Counted from the first letter of the stretch, positions 10,433 to 21,548 are shown. The stretch is 64,000 nt of DNA from Orobanche coerulescens (GCA_033398695.1 CM065806.1:40387001-40451000); one strand, 5' to 3'. Notes: generated by a model not told the origin, from the letters alone. Made by a program: numbers and translations.

Positions 10433-11370
10433 ACACAACCTCCACTTCGAAGGTATGATAGGGTCTCTCACTTACCTGAGAGGTATGGCTATACACATGT
10501 CGAGGAACTGGGTCTCCACGACGCACCTGATAGCCATGAGGATGACCCTGTCACCTATGACCAAGCGATAGTGGATGTGGACTCTGATAAATGGCAAGAA
10601 GCAATGGAAGCTGAGATAGACTTGATGCATGCCAATCAGGTCTGGACTCTAGTAGATCTATCAACTGGCATGAAGCCTATTGGAAGTAAATGGATCTATA
10701 TGAGAAAGACGGATGGGGATGGCAAGGTTGACGCCTATAAGGCCAGGCTTGTGGCAAAGGGTTATACCCAAAGGGAAGGGATCGATTATCATGAAACCTT
10801 CTCGCCCGTAGCTATGATCAAGTCAATTCGCATGATGCTTGCCATTGCTGCCCATTATGATTATGAAATATGGCAAATGGACGTCAAAACAGCTTTTCTA
10901 AATGGATACCTCGAGGAGGAAATCTATATGGAATAGCCTAAGGGTTTTGTGTCTAAAGCTAATATTCATAAGGTGTGTAAGCTACAAATGAGCCATTTAT
11001 GGGCTGAAGCAAGCTTCTCAGAGTTGATGATATTCTACTTATAGGTAATAACGTAGCAATGCTCAGCACTGTAAAAGCTTGCCTTTCTAAAACGTTCTCC
11101 ATGAAAGACTTGGGAGAAGCTTCCTATATTCTAGGGATCCATCTTTACATAGATATACCTCCAAGAATGATAGGACTTTCCCTAGCCATCTATATAGATA
11201 AAATCCTGAGAAGATTCAAGATAGATGAATCTAAAAGAGGGTTCCTTCCCATACGACATGGAATTCATCTCACCACGAAAATGTGTCCTCAGAGTGAGGA
11301 AGACAAAAGAGAGATGAGTAAGGTGCCCTATGCCTCGGCAGTGTGTATCCTCATGTACGCTATGTTGTGA
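10433..11370 (+). pseudogene. copia-1 reverse transcriptase with internal deletion
   Basis: The N-terminal RT half is clear at 10571-10936: WQEAMEAEIDLMHANQVWTLVDL, GSKWIYMRKTDGDG, KARLVAKGYTQ, MDVKTAFLNGYLEEEIYME. An in-frame TAG at 10934-10936 and then a gap follow. After the LKQAS-equivalent stretch (about 11000-11020) the sequence jumps straight to VDDILLIGN (VDD codons 11023-11031), missing roughly 40 codons of the palm before the active site. It continues SKTFSMKDLGEASYILGIHLY and ends at a TGA at 11368. Confidence 0.87.
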
Positions 11371-12006
11371 ACGAGACTAGACTTAGCGTATGCTGTTAGT
11401 ATGGTAAGTCATTTTCAGGCAAACCCAGGAAAGGAACACTGGACTGCCGTCAAGAACATTCTTAAGTACATGAGAAGAACTAGACGTTTGGTTCTTACTT
11501 ACGGTGATGGAGAACTGAAGGTGGTTGGATTCACTGATTCTAATTTTCAAGGATATAAGGACGACTCTAAGTCGACATCTGGATATTTGTTTACTCTCAA
11601 TGGAGGAGCAGTATCTTGGAGAAGCTCCAAATAAAGCACTACTGCAGATTCCACCTGCCTAGCAGAGTGCCAAGCTGCCTCAGAGGCTAGCAAGGAAGCA
11701 TTTTGGATGTAGAAGTTTGTGCAAGAACTTCAAGTGGTGCCTAATGCGGAGCTGCCTATATCACTATTTTGTGATAATGATGGAGTTGTCGCCCAAGCCA
11801 AGGAGCCAAGGGCTCACCACAACACCAAGCACATAGAGATAAAGTATCACATCGCTCGAGAGATGGTTGAAAAAGAATATGTTTCATTGCAAAGAGTAGA
11901 CTCAGGAGATAATGTCTCTGACCCGCTGACTAAGTCGTTATCTCAGGCTGTCTTGGAAAGACATCTGAAGAACATGGGTATTGGATACCATGATGTATGG
12001 CATTGA
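11371..12006 (+). pseudogene. copia-1 RNase H
   Basis: RNase H pattern of Ty1/copia in pieces: HFQANPGKEHWTAVKNILKYM, FTDSNFQGYKDDSKSTSGYLF, GGAVSWRSSK (11401-11634), then SLFCDNDGVVAQAKEPRAHHNTKHIEI-type wording with KSLSQAVLERH (11719-12006). In-frame stops at 11632-11634 and about 11710 break it. The final TGA at 12004-12006 is the natural end of pol, only 15 bp before the LTR. Confidence 0.87.
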
Positions 12007-12021
12007 GTGCGAGTGGTATAT

Positions 12022-12951
12022 TGTTAGGAATATGACCTCGAATGCCACTCAAGGGATGAGACAGAAGGGGTATTGTACTTGTAATTATGGTATTATCAAT
12101 AAAAGGCAATATGATTCATTCATTGTTTATTTTATTTAAAATGCATTCTTGATATGGTAAACATTGAAGTGAAGTCCATGTAAATAAGAGTGAATAATCC
12201 ATTCTCGTTATCAGATAAGAGAAAATGCACTAGAAATGTTTAAAGTTTATTTACGTAAACCGTTCGCATGTCGATAAATTTAATTGGGCATTAAGTTTTG
12301 AGTAAGACTTGTATAACTGATGCTAGGAGGTGTGCATGTCTTGATATCATAGTTATAAGTATATTGGTGGGACCAGTATACTCGAACACAACTCATACTT
12401 GATTCAGTCACACAGTATTCACTCTTGGAGAGTTGATGACGAATCGAAAGGTTGTGATAGTATACGTGGACCTTTGACTTGAGGGTTCAGTAGGAGATGT
12501 GCTTGTGACATTTAGTTTGTCATTAGAGTAGTTAGACTCATTTGCTTAATTGCTGAGTCAACCTCGAAGTGCGGACTATACGGGCAGATAGCAGTCTTTA
12601 TTGTACACCAAGAAAGGATTCTATCTCCTGTTAGTGAGTAGGCTAATGTCCTATATGGTTAATGGCAAATAAGATCATAAGTCTTTGGCCAAAGCATTCT
12701 GATCTAGTCGTATTAGATACACTATTAATCAGTCAGTCTTGATCAGCATCAACACATGTATAGTGTCTAGTCAACAGTAGGGTTTGACTTTACCGTGACC
12801 CGAAGACTTGACCGAGACATCTGATGAAGGGTCTATACGTATATGGTATTCACGACATAATGGTTCTGGAATGATCCCTTAATTCATTCTCAGTCGGAAT
12901 TTACAGTGCGGCCCGCTAGGCTGGCTAAGTGCTGTCCGCACTCATTGGTAC
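12022..12951 (+). repeat. copia-1 3' LTR, first part
   Basis: Starts TGTTAGGAATATGACC directly after a purine-rich stretch (12007-12016). It is interrupted by element G after GGTAC at 12947-12951 and continues at 21549. No coding pattern. Confidence 0.82.
12947..12951. repeat. Target site duplication GGTAC, left copy (element G)
   Basis: GGTAC directly precedes the G LTR and is repeated at 21544-21548 directly after it. The 5-bp length suits Ty3/gypsy integration. Confidence 0.94.
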
Positions 12952-13620
12952 TGTAATATCCGCAATTTCGGATTTCCGATAAATTTCTTTTTTCGGTCGA
13001 AGTCCGTTTTGACGACTCGCTTTTGACCGTTTCGTCATTCGGAGAATATTTAATTCTGCACTTTTTGTCATCCGAGTTCGTTTCGGTGCTGCCTTGTTGA
13101 GTTCCGTGCTTTTTAGCGACTTTTCCGCTCGAAACTGTCGTTTGGGGTTTTTCGTAAGTTCATTTAACGTTGTTATACGTGTTGTGAGCTTCGGTTTGAT
13201 TATTCGTTGTCGTATGGTGATTTTCGGGCATTTGGGCCATTTTCGTAATTTCCCAAAGTTTGGGGTAATTACCTTCCGTCGTCGAATTTCGAGCCTTCGG
13301 GTGGTCGGAATCGTGTGTTCTACTAGCTCTTAGATTCGACTTTGTGAGTACTTCGTAACCGTATCTTCGGTTCGTATTCAGGTTCGGGTTTCGGTGTCGT
13401 TTTGTTGAATTCAGGATTACTAAACGACTTTTCTAAGTATCAGTTCGACTTTGTTAGATCACCATTAATTTTTGGTAACTCCAAAAATTCTGAATCTTTG
13501 CAATATTATAGAGCATCGAGTTAGCTTTCCAATGGTTCAAACGGTGAGTCAATCGGAGTCCGGACGAGAGAGTTATGGTCGTTTTAGCTCACCTGCTCAT
13601 TTGGCGATCCTTGCCGACCG

Positions 13621-13816
13621 GACTCGGCCGTGTCGCACGCGGCCGTGCCGTACTCGTCCGGATAAGCGGTGGCGTCTGCCCGGAGGCCCGACCGTGTTCG
13701 AGGACACGGTCGAGTCAATGCAGCGCCCCTTCGCGACACGGCCGTGTCATGCGGACACGGTCGAGTCCTGCCGACATTGCGCGCCACGGCCGTGTCATGT
13801 CGGACACGGTCGAGTC
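13621..13816. promoter_or_regulatory. GC palindrome cluster upstream of TATA, G 5' LTR
   Basis: Several copies of ACGGCCGTGT-type palindromes alternate with GGACACGGTCGAGTC. Pairs such as CCGTGTC-ATG-(N)-GGACACGG can form hairpins. The cluster ends 8 bp before the TATA-like box. The corresponding cluster in the second LTR is 19275-19478. In related copies this position holds different palindromes. Confidence 0.75.
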
Positions 13817-13823
13817 TGTCGAC

Positions 13824-13833
13824 CTATTTAAGG
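13824..13833 (+). promoter_or_regulatory. TATA-like box, G 5' LTR
   Basis: CTATTTAAGG directly downstream of the palindrome cluster. The same box is at 19485-19494 in the other LTR and, reversed, at 30844-30853 in the solo LTR. Confidence 0.6.
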
Positions 13834-14769
13834 CACGGCAGCGTATTTTCGCCCAATTTCTCATTCCTTTTCTTCCCGTCTGCATTGTGGGTGAGTATAT
13901 CATGGAGAGATGTTGTTGGGCAATGAATCCATGAAGTTTTGAGGCTCATATCATCAATCATACGTCCTATAACATCCTTTGATCGAGCGAATCAATTGAT
14001 TTTCTAGAAATCTAATTTTGGGGATTTTGGGTATTTTGTTCGATTTCGTCCGTTTAATCCGATTTAACTTAGGATTATGATGGATTGATGATTATTTAGA
14101 TGTATTGTATCATTTCCCTTGTTATTCCATGGTTGGATCGTATCGATTCGTTGTTTTGGTCGAGTTCTTGATCGACGCCTTGAAGGTGTCCGATAAAATG
14201 TCATAGAGGGGTTTTCGGGCGTTCTACGATTATTCTTCCTCGTATGATCGATAATTTATTGATTATATGTTGTTAGGGTCGAACTCTTGTGAAGAACTCG
14301 AGTCGGAACCCTTCCGTTCGTTGTCTTCTTGGTCCGAGCTTCCCGGTCGAACCGTGTTCTTCGGAGCGTTTGGTAGCGGTTATTAAGGCAAGTATCTTAT
14401 TATACGACTTGTATCTTGTGACTAGTAATTACGTATGATATGTATGACGATTTTGCTTGCCTCCGTAAATATGTTCCGTTTGAGTTGGTTGTGTTTTCCG
14501 AAACTTGAAGGCTTGTGATAATAGTGATATATTGGTATCCGTGTTAGGCGTTGTGCCATTTGTGCAAGATTGCGATGTACATATGAGATGGTTGTACACG
14601 TGGTTGTTCAACGTATTGTGTACCGAATGTGTGTTGTGTTGGTTAAGAGTCGTTGTGATGATCATGATGTTTGTGTTGTTTTGGTTTACTTGCTGTATTG
14701 TACATTCGGCGTAATGTGGAATGACTTGACATTTAATGATTATGAATTGTGTCGAGTCGATGTGTGTGT

Positions 14770-15134
14770 GATCCAGGTAGGGTCAGCGAGGCCTGCGGAG
14801 TTCGGTACATGATGTGTACGAACAAAGTGTGTGAACCGAGGTAGGGTCAGCGAGGCCTGCGGTGTCGGTACATGGCGTGTACGGACAAGGTGTGTGATCC
14901 GGGTAGGGTGCAGCGAGACCTCGGAGTTCGGTACATGATGTGTACGAGCGATCTTTGGCCGGTAGGGCCCGTTGAGGCCTCGGAGTTCGGTACATGATGT
15001 GTACGAGCGGTGTGTTGTAGCCGGGTAGGGTCCGTCGAGGCCTCGGAGTTCGGTACATGATGTGTACGAACAATGTGTGTAGTCGGGTAAGGTCCGTCGA
15101 GGCCTCGGAGTTCGGTACATGATGTGTACGAACA
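14770..15134 (+). repeat. Six tandem ~60-bp units, G 5' LTR
   Basis: Each unit carries GTAGGGTC, a GAGGCCTC palindrome, GAGTTCGGTACATGATGTGTAC (arms GTACA and TGTAC) and a variable tail. The array lies about 940 bp downstream of the TATA-like box, so it is probably transcribed. The counterpart in the 3' LTR is 20439-20800. Confidence 0.92.
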
Positions 15135-15862
15135 GTGATCGTGTTGATGATTGTTCGGGTAACATTTTAAATATAGATCTCGGACTCATAATGATATATT
15201 ATTTGGTGTGCTTTGAAGCGAGAATCGGGCTAAGGCCCTATTGTTTACGAAAGGTTTTGTAAATTGGGACTCGAGGTCCAAAAGATTTTACGCTTTAAAA
15301 ATCCCGAGATGATGTGTTCCTTTTCAAATATCTCTTATTTGAGTTCGAAATTCTAAAACTTCTCGGGAACATTTTGATAATTGATTTCGGTATTAAATTC
15401 GTAGTTGCTATTTGCTTGTTACATTTCGTATGGTTTGATACTTGCACTAGTAAAGCAGTGGAGTTTTACTAACCCCAGTGTCGGGGGTGGATGTCTGTTT
15501 GCGTCGGTACATGCAGTCGAGGCGATCACGGGATTGGCACAAGAGGATGACGAGTGCGATACTAATCATGAGTCGAGAGTTATTTTGATTTTGTTGTGTT
15601 GTCGAGTTGATTTCGGTCTTATTTGTATTGTATTTCGACCCTGTGTGGGTAATGTTACCTAAGTCGGTTTATCGATTGGGTTGTGTGACCTCATCGATGC
15701 GTGTATTCACGTGTAAGTGACCATATCGGTCTGTATCATTTTATTGTTTGACCACAGTCGAATAAGCACTTGGTTGTTTATGGATGCTTAGCACGGTAGA
15801 TCCTTGTGGAAAGGGTCTACGGCGTGTAATATTCCCATACGGTTTTGGGGGTGTTACATTTA

Positions 15863-15880
15863 TGGTATCGAGCTTAGGTT
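15863..15880 (+). promoter_or_regulatory. Element G primer-binding site, tRNA-iMet-like
   Basis: TGGTATCGAGCTTAGGTT starts 4 bp after the LTR end and resembles the complement of the initiator tRNA-Met 3' end (TGGTATCAGAGC...), with one base missing. Element E has the fuller TGGTATCGGAGCTTAGGT. Confidence 0.8.
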
Positions 15881-18393
15881 GCGGAAACCTAGGTGTCGGG
15901 TCGAGTCGAGTTGTGATTTGTCGAGTAATGTGTTGTCTTGTCGTTAGTCGTCGGGTGACAAGTTGAGTTGTGCGTAGTCACAAGCGTTGGATATGTTGTC
16001 GGATGAGATTAGTATCGTGGGCGGCCGTCGTCTTCGTGCGGCTTTGTGGACGTAAGTCTCCTCTTTTATGCATAATATCTGTGTTCATGATTTCATTTAG
16101 GTGTGATATTTGTGGTGCATAATTTTATTTACACAGTGTTGTGTAATGAAGTTGTATTCGATACTTGGATACAATGTACGTGTATAGAACTGGATGTATT
16201 GATGTTTGGCCCTTGAACCACCATGTGGGTTGGTAGGGTGTGAAAGTTGTAAACCTTGATGGATTTCGAAAAGGTATCGGCGACTGAGTTTTATTTTGAA
16301 AATCGATTCCCTTAACCGAGTTTTGACATTATGGCCTTGATCGTTTGTGAAATTCTTATGACGGTATTTAGTATTTTGTAAATGGCTTTTGTGAGTTTTG
16401 AAATATTACCGTCATCGGCCCTTTTGGCGTTTTTATAAATAGTTTTTATCTGGTGGGTTCCGACGGACCACAACGCTATAATGTTCCGTGTAATTACTCG
16501 AGATTTTTGGGCATTCTAGCCCATTGAATTACCTTTGAAAACCTTGAGTATCCTAGAAATAAATTTGAGACGTGCGTTTAAAATGAATTGTTTTCTCATG
16601 GTACTTCCAAGGTGCCACGATATGTTTCCGAATTCTTCTACCTCGAGGACCAAAATGTTTTGAGATATTTTTCAATGTTTTATAAACAGTTTTACTTAGA
16701 CCCGAGGGTCGAATATTCTGAAAGTTTTCCACTAAGAGAAAGTGTCCTCATTTTTCTCAAATGCGAAAGGGTTTTCCAAAGTCTCGATAATGATGTTTCA
16801 CGTTTGTATTTTTTTTTTGAAAGGTGATACTCAAGATCAACCGGTGTTTTTTCTAAATTATTTTCAAAAGGAGGTTTTCTTTTTTTTAAAAAACCTACCC
16901 ATTCCCGTTTGAGGGCTGGGTATGTATGTATGATGTTCACGTTGTCGTTATGATGTTTGCTCCCGAGTATGATCGAATTGGTGCCATGAACGTCGAGGCG
17001 TTGCCACGCATTTGCTGTACTAGCCCTCTGTGAGAGGTGTGAACCGGTGTTTATTGTTTATCGCCTCGTGGCGATTTGCGTGTTGTCGCACGAGTGTGAG
17101 ATGTTGAAGCTTGGGTTTGTACGTTTGTGTACATGTGTGATTGTTTCATAATGTTTGTAATTATGTCTTTGATTATCGTTCGGGCCGTTGATGTCGCGAG
17201 CGATCATCGTTGTTGTAGTGTTTGTGTGTGTATTACTTTACGATGGTAATCGTTGTATATGATATGTGTTATGATTCTTTATTATCTTTGAGTTGGCATC
17301 TCGGTATGTTGTTTTGCGGTGTTATGTTCCATTGTATCTAGCATCTGTATTTTCGATATGCCGAGCGAGGCATTTGAGCGTATTGTGCGGGGCATGTACG
17401 TGCCAATTGTCCTTCTCGTCGATGCGCTTTTCAAGTGTGGACCCGAGAGACACAGGATCCAGTTTGCAAGTTGGGTTCCGAGTCTTTCGGGCGCGAACTC
17501 AGTATAGATATGAGGATCGGATCATGAGGCCCATGGGAGATATTTACGCCGTTTGCTTTTGTGTTGTCACCTTACTCCGGTTGTTGTGAGTTGCGGGAGC
17601 GACATTTCTTTTATAAGAGGTCGAATGTAATGCTGTATCGTTTTGACTTACGCATTTCCTCTTTCTCGAGTCTATCGACCCGTCGTGTTCGTTGATACTT
17701 TATGAACTTGTTACGTATTTCGGTTTCATCGTTCGAGCAATGTGATCTTGTTGTGGGTCGATCTGGTTATCGATGTGACTTTTTGGGTTGATTCGATTCT
17801 TGTGAACCTTGTTCGGGAGTGACCTCATCTGGTTCTATTAGTTCTTTCATTCGAAGTGGATCGGATTTGGAACTCTTGTGTTTTCGACCTTTGTCGACTC
17901 ATTATGTTCGTTGACATTTACGAGCTTGTCTGCCCCTTGCTTTTCTTGATCGAGCGAGTGTGGTATTGTTTTGGAATAACTCATTTGTCGTTGTGACTTT
18001 TCAATCGCTATTCCCTTTCTGTGGATCTTATGAGAATGCACGTCTTGTTGTTCTCACGGATCATCTGGGAGGAGTTGTTTGAATTTTCTTATCGTTCGTG
18101 TTTGAACATGATTGTTCTTTGTTGTCTCGATCGTTGTGGTTCGATCGTTTGTTTGTTCGGTTTTGTTCTCGCGTGATTGTTGAGCATTCGGGCTCCTTCC
18201 TAATTCCCTTAAGTTCGGGAAATTAGTCTCGTTTTCGATCTTCCAACCCTTGGGCGGTGGGATTCCGTATTTGTTCGGTTGGCTCGCGTTTTGATTGATG
18301 TACCGTTGGGTTGGTCAATCATATTGATTTTCGTTCGTTGTGTTTTGTGATTGTCGGATAATTGACTTGGCTATATTATCCGTTTGATGACGC

Positions 18394-18576
18394 TTGTCAT
18401 TTGTTGGTTTTATTATATCTCTAACGGCGACGTTGTGTTGGTCGCCGTGGAGCGTGTTTTCACGCCGTATATTCCTTTGCGTTGTTTGTAACATTTCGCC
18501 GTTGGGCGTTAGTTACGCATTCTTGTGTATCTTGTTGAGTTTTCTGGCGGAATATTTCTTCCCCTACTTGTTTTAA
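18394..18576 (+). other. Short hydrophobic ORF conserved with element E
   Basis: A 60-codon frame beginning MSFVGFIISLTATLCWSPWS and rich in Phe, Leu, Ser and Cys. A 61-codon version with the same start is present at the same place in element E (50159-50344, minus). They differ at few residues, and a frameshift alters the last dozen. It ends just before the pre-PPT stem-loop. It could be a small membrane peptide, but simple nucleotide conservation of the interior explains it equally well. Confidence 0.2.
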
Positions 18577-18593
18577 GTTTCGGGACGAAACTT
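18575..18593 (+). promoter_or_regulatory. Stem-loop before polypurine tract, element G
   Basis: AAGTTTCG and CGAAACTT form a perfect 8-bp stem around a GGA loop, 5 bp before the polypurine tract. The same arms occur in elements E, D and F. Confidence 0.85.
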
Positions 18594-18598
18594 CTTTT

Positions 18599-18611
18599 AA
18601 GGAGGGTAGAA
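18599..18611 (+). promoter_or_regulatory. Element G polypurine tract
   Basis: AAGGAGGGTAGAA, mostly purine, ends directly at the start of the 3' LTR. Such a tract primes plus-strand cDNA synthesis. Confidence 0.88.
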
Positions 18612-21543
18612 TGTAATATCCGCAATTTCGGATTTCCGATAAATTTCTTTTTTCGGTCGAAGTCCGTTTTGACGACTCGCTTTTGACCGTTTCGTCATTC
18701 GGAGAATATTTAATTCTGCACTTTTTGTCATCCGAGTTCGTTTCGGTGCTGCCTTGTTGAGTTCCGTGCTTTTTAGCGACTTTTCCGCTCGAAACTGTCG
18801 TTTGGGGTTTTTCGTAAGTTCATTTAACGTTGTTATACGTGTTGTGAGCTTCGGTTTGATTATTCGTTGTCGTATGGTGATTTTCGGGCATTTGGGACAT
18901 TTTAGTAATTTCCCAAAGTTTGGGGTAATTACCTTCCGTCGTCAATTTCGAGCCTTCGGGTGGTCGGAATCGTGTGTTCTACTAGCTCTTAGATTCGACT
19001 TTGTGAGTACTTCGTAACCGTATCTTCGGTTCGTATTCAGGTTCGGGTTTCGGTGTCGTTTTGTTGAATTCAGGATTACTAAACGACTTTTCTAAGTATG
19101 AGTTCGACTTTGTTATATCACCATTAATTTTTGGTAACTCCAAAAATTCTGAATCTTTGCAATATTATAGAGCATCGAGTTAGCTTTCCAATGGTTCAAA
19201 CGGTGAGTCAATCGGAGTCCGGACGAGAGAGTTATGGTCGTTTTAGCTCACTGCTCATTTGGCGATCAGCTGCCCGGACTCGCCGTGTCGCCTGGCACGC
19301 TGCGTTGCATTTCGTCCGGATAAGCGGTAGCGTCGCCCGAGGCCCGACCGTGTTCGAGGACACGGTCGAGTCAATGCCGAGCGCCCCTTCGCGACACGAC
19401 CGTGTCATGCCGGACACGGTCGAGTCCCCGCCGCCAATGCGCGCGCCACGACCGTGTCATGTCGGACACGGTCGAGTCTGTCACCTATTTAAGGCACAGC
19501 GGCGTATTTTTCGCCCAATTTCTCATTCCTTTTCTTCCGTGACGCGGTTGTGGGTGAGTATATCATGGAGAGATGTTGTTGGGCAATGAATCCATGAAGT
19601 TTTGAGGCTCATATCATCAATCATACGTCCTATAACATCCTTTGATCGAGCGAATCAGGTCAGATTTTCTAGAAATCTAATTTTGGGGATTTTGGGTATT
19701 TTGTTCGATTTCGTCCGTTTAATCCGATTTAACTTAGGATTATGATGGATTGATGATTATTTAGATGTATTGTATCATTTCCCTTGTTATTCCATGGTTG
19801 GATCGTATCGATTCGTTGTTTTGGTCGAGTTCTTGATCGACGCCTTGAAGGTGTCCGATAAAATGTCATAGAGGGGTTTTCGGGCGTTCTACGATTATTC
19901 TTCCTCGTATGATCGATAATTTATTGATTATATGTTGTTAGGGTCGAACTCTTGTGAAGAACTCGAGTCGGAACCCTTCCGTTCGTTGTCTTCTTCGGGG
20001 TCCGAGCTTCCCGGTCGAACCGTGTTCTTCGGAGCATTTGGTAGCGGTTATTAAGGCAAGTATCTTATTATACGACTTGTATCTTGTGACTAGTAATTAC
20101 GTATGATATGTATGACGATTTTGCTTGCCTCCGTAAATATGTTCCGTTTGAGTTGGTTGTGTTTTCCGAAACTTGAAGGCTTGTGATAATAGTGATATAT
20201 TGGTATCCGTGTTAGGCGTTGTGCCATTTGTGCAGGATTGCGATGTACATATGAGATGGTTGTACACGTGGTTGTTCAACGTATTGTGTACCGAATGTGT
20301 GTTGTGTTGGTTAAGAGTCGTTGTGATGATCATGATGTTTGTGTTGTTTTGGTTTACTTGCTGTATTGTACATTCGGCGTAATGTGGAATGACTTGACAT
20401 TTAATGATTATGAATTGTGTCGAGTCGATGTGTGTGTGATCCAGGTAGGGTCGACGAGGCCTCGGAGTTCGGTACATGATGTGTACGAACAAAGTGTGTG
20501 AACAGTAGGGTCCGACGAGGCCTGCGTGTCCGGTACATGACGTGTACGGACAAGGTGTGTGATCCGGTAGGGTGCGACGAGACCTGGAGTTCGGTACATG
20601 ATGTGTACGAACGATCTTTGTAGCCGGGTAGGGCCCGTTGAGGCCTCGGAGTTCGGTACATGATGTGTACGAACAGTGTGTGTTGTAGCCGGGTAGGGTC
20701 CGTCGAGGCCTCGGAGTTCGGTACATGATGTGTACGAACAATGTGTGTAGTCCGTAAGGTCCGTCGAGGCCTCGAGTTCGGTACATGATGTGTACGAACG
20801 GTGATCGTAGCTTGATTGTTCGGGTAACATTTTAAATATAGATCTCGGACTCATAATGATATATTATTTGGTGTGCTTTGAAGCGAGAATCGGGCTAAGG
20901 CCCTATTGTTTACGAAAAGGTTTTGTAAATTGGGACTCGAGGTCCAAAAGATTTTACGCTTTAAAAATCCCCGAGATGATGTGTTCCTTTTCAAATATCT
21001 CTTATTTGAGTTCGAAATTCTAAAACTTCTCGGGAACATTTTGATAATTGATTTCGGTATTAAATTCGTAGTTGCTATTTGCTTGTTACATTTCGTATGG
21101 TTTGATACTTGCACTAGTAAAACAGTGGAGTTTTACTAACCCCCGAGTAATCGGGGGGTGGATGTCTGTTTTGCGTCCAGGTACATGCAGATTCAGGGGA
21201 GCAGTCACAGGATTGGCACAAGAGGATGACGAGCTGCGATACTAATCATGAGTCGAGAGTTATTTTGATTTTTGTTGTGTTGTCAGAGTTGATTTCAGTC
21301 TTCCGCTGTATTGTATTTCGACCCCTGTGTGGGTAATGTTACCTAAGTCAGTTTTATCAAATTGGATGTGTGACCTCATCGCTCTGTGTATTCACGTGTA
21401 AGTGACCATATCGGTCTGTATCATTTTATTGTTTGACCCTGGTCGGGCAAGCACTTGGTTGTTTATGGATGCTTAGCCTGGTAGATCCTTGTGGAAAGGG
21501 TCTACGGCGTGTAATATTCCCATACAGTTTTGGGGGTGTTACA
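18612..21543 (+). repeat. Element G 3' LTR (2932 bp)
   Basis: Near-identical to 12952-15858, with the same palindrome cluster (19275-19478), TATA-like box (19485-19494) and six-unit tandem array (20439-20800). Differences to the 5' LTR are unusually often 1-3 base indels at CG-containing places, densest at 19262-19345 and 21160-21480. Confidence 0.95.
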
Positions 21544-21548
21544 GGTAC
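21544..21548. repeat. Target site duplication GGTAC, right copy (element G)
   Basis: Exact repeat of 12947-12951, next to the LTR end GTGTTACA. Confidence 0.94.

Larger units (their letters stand above)
12952..15858 (+). repeat. Element G 5' LTR (2907 bp)
   Basis: It begins TGTAATATCCGC and ends GGGTGTTACA, with near-identical partner 18612-21543. From start to end it holds a GC-rich palindrome cluster (13621-13816), a TATA-like box (13824-13833) and six tandem ~60-bp units (14770-15134). Apparent ORFs inside it come from the repeats. Confidence 0.95.
15859..18611 (+). other. Element G interior, non-coding
   Basis: About 2.75 kb between LTR and polypurine tract. No retroviral protein wording was seen. 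Parts of it, especially the last 250 bp, are clearly homologous to the interior of element E (50124-52457, opposite strand), so it is a conserved interior rather than random filler. Confidence 0.85.
12952..21543 (+). mobile_element. Element G: non-autonomous LTR retrotransposon (LARD type)
   Basis: Two direct LTRs of about 2.9 kb (12952-15858 and 18612-21543), TGTAATATCC to GTGTTACA, flank a 2753-bp interior with a tRNA-iMet-like primer site at one end and a polypurine tract at the other. The TSD is GGTAC. No gag or pol wording was found in six frames. The end signature (stem-loop plus AAGGAGGGTAGAA before TGTAATATCC) resembles Tekay/Del-type chromoviruses, so it may be a deletion derivative using proteins of such a partner. 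Element E and the solo LTR at 28590 belong to the same family. Confidence 0.92.

Noticed and set aside
594..12951. GGTAC/GTACG at both insertion sites in copia-1 as a preferred target motif
   Set aside because: Two sites used by two different element families are too few, and other duplications here (ATTTT, ATAAC, ATACT) share no motif.
13472..13934. Overlapping 85-119-codon frames in the G LTR
   Set aside because: Open only because the GC-rich palindrome cluster lacks stops in several frames; repeated arginine and proline codons reflect the motif.
14770..15134. Regular repeat-spacer look, like a CRISPR array
   Set aside because: Units differ from one another and the whole ~60 bp is repeated, without unique spacers. 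The context is a plant LTR.
14740..15189. 149-codon minus-strand frame with repeated HHVPNS/SCTELRGL-like text
   Set aside because: It is read from the six ~60-bp tandem units of the G LTR. Two frames stay open because the units lack stops, and there is no family resemblance.
20097..20786. 229-codon minus-strand frame in the other G LTR
   Set aside because: Same tandem-unit artefact as in the first LTR; the unit-number-dependent text shows it is not a gene.
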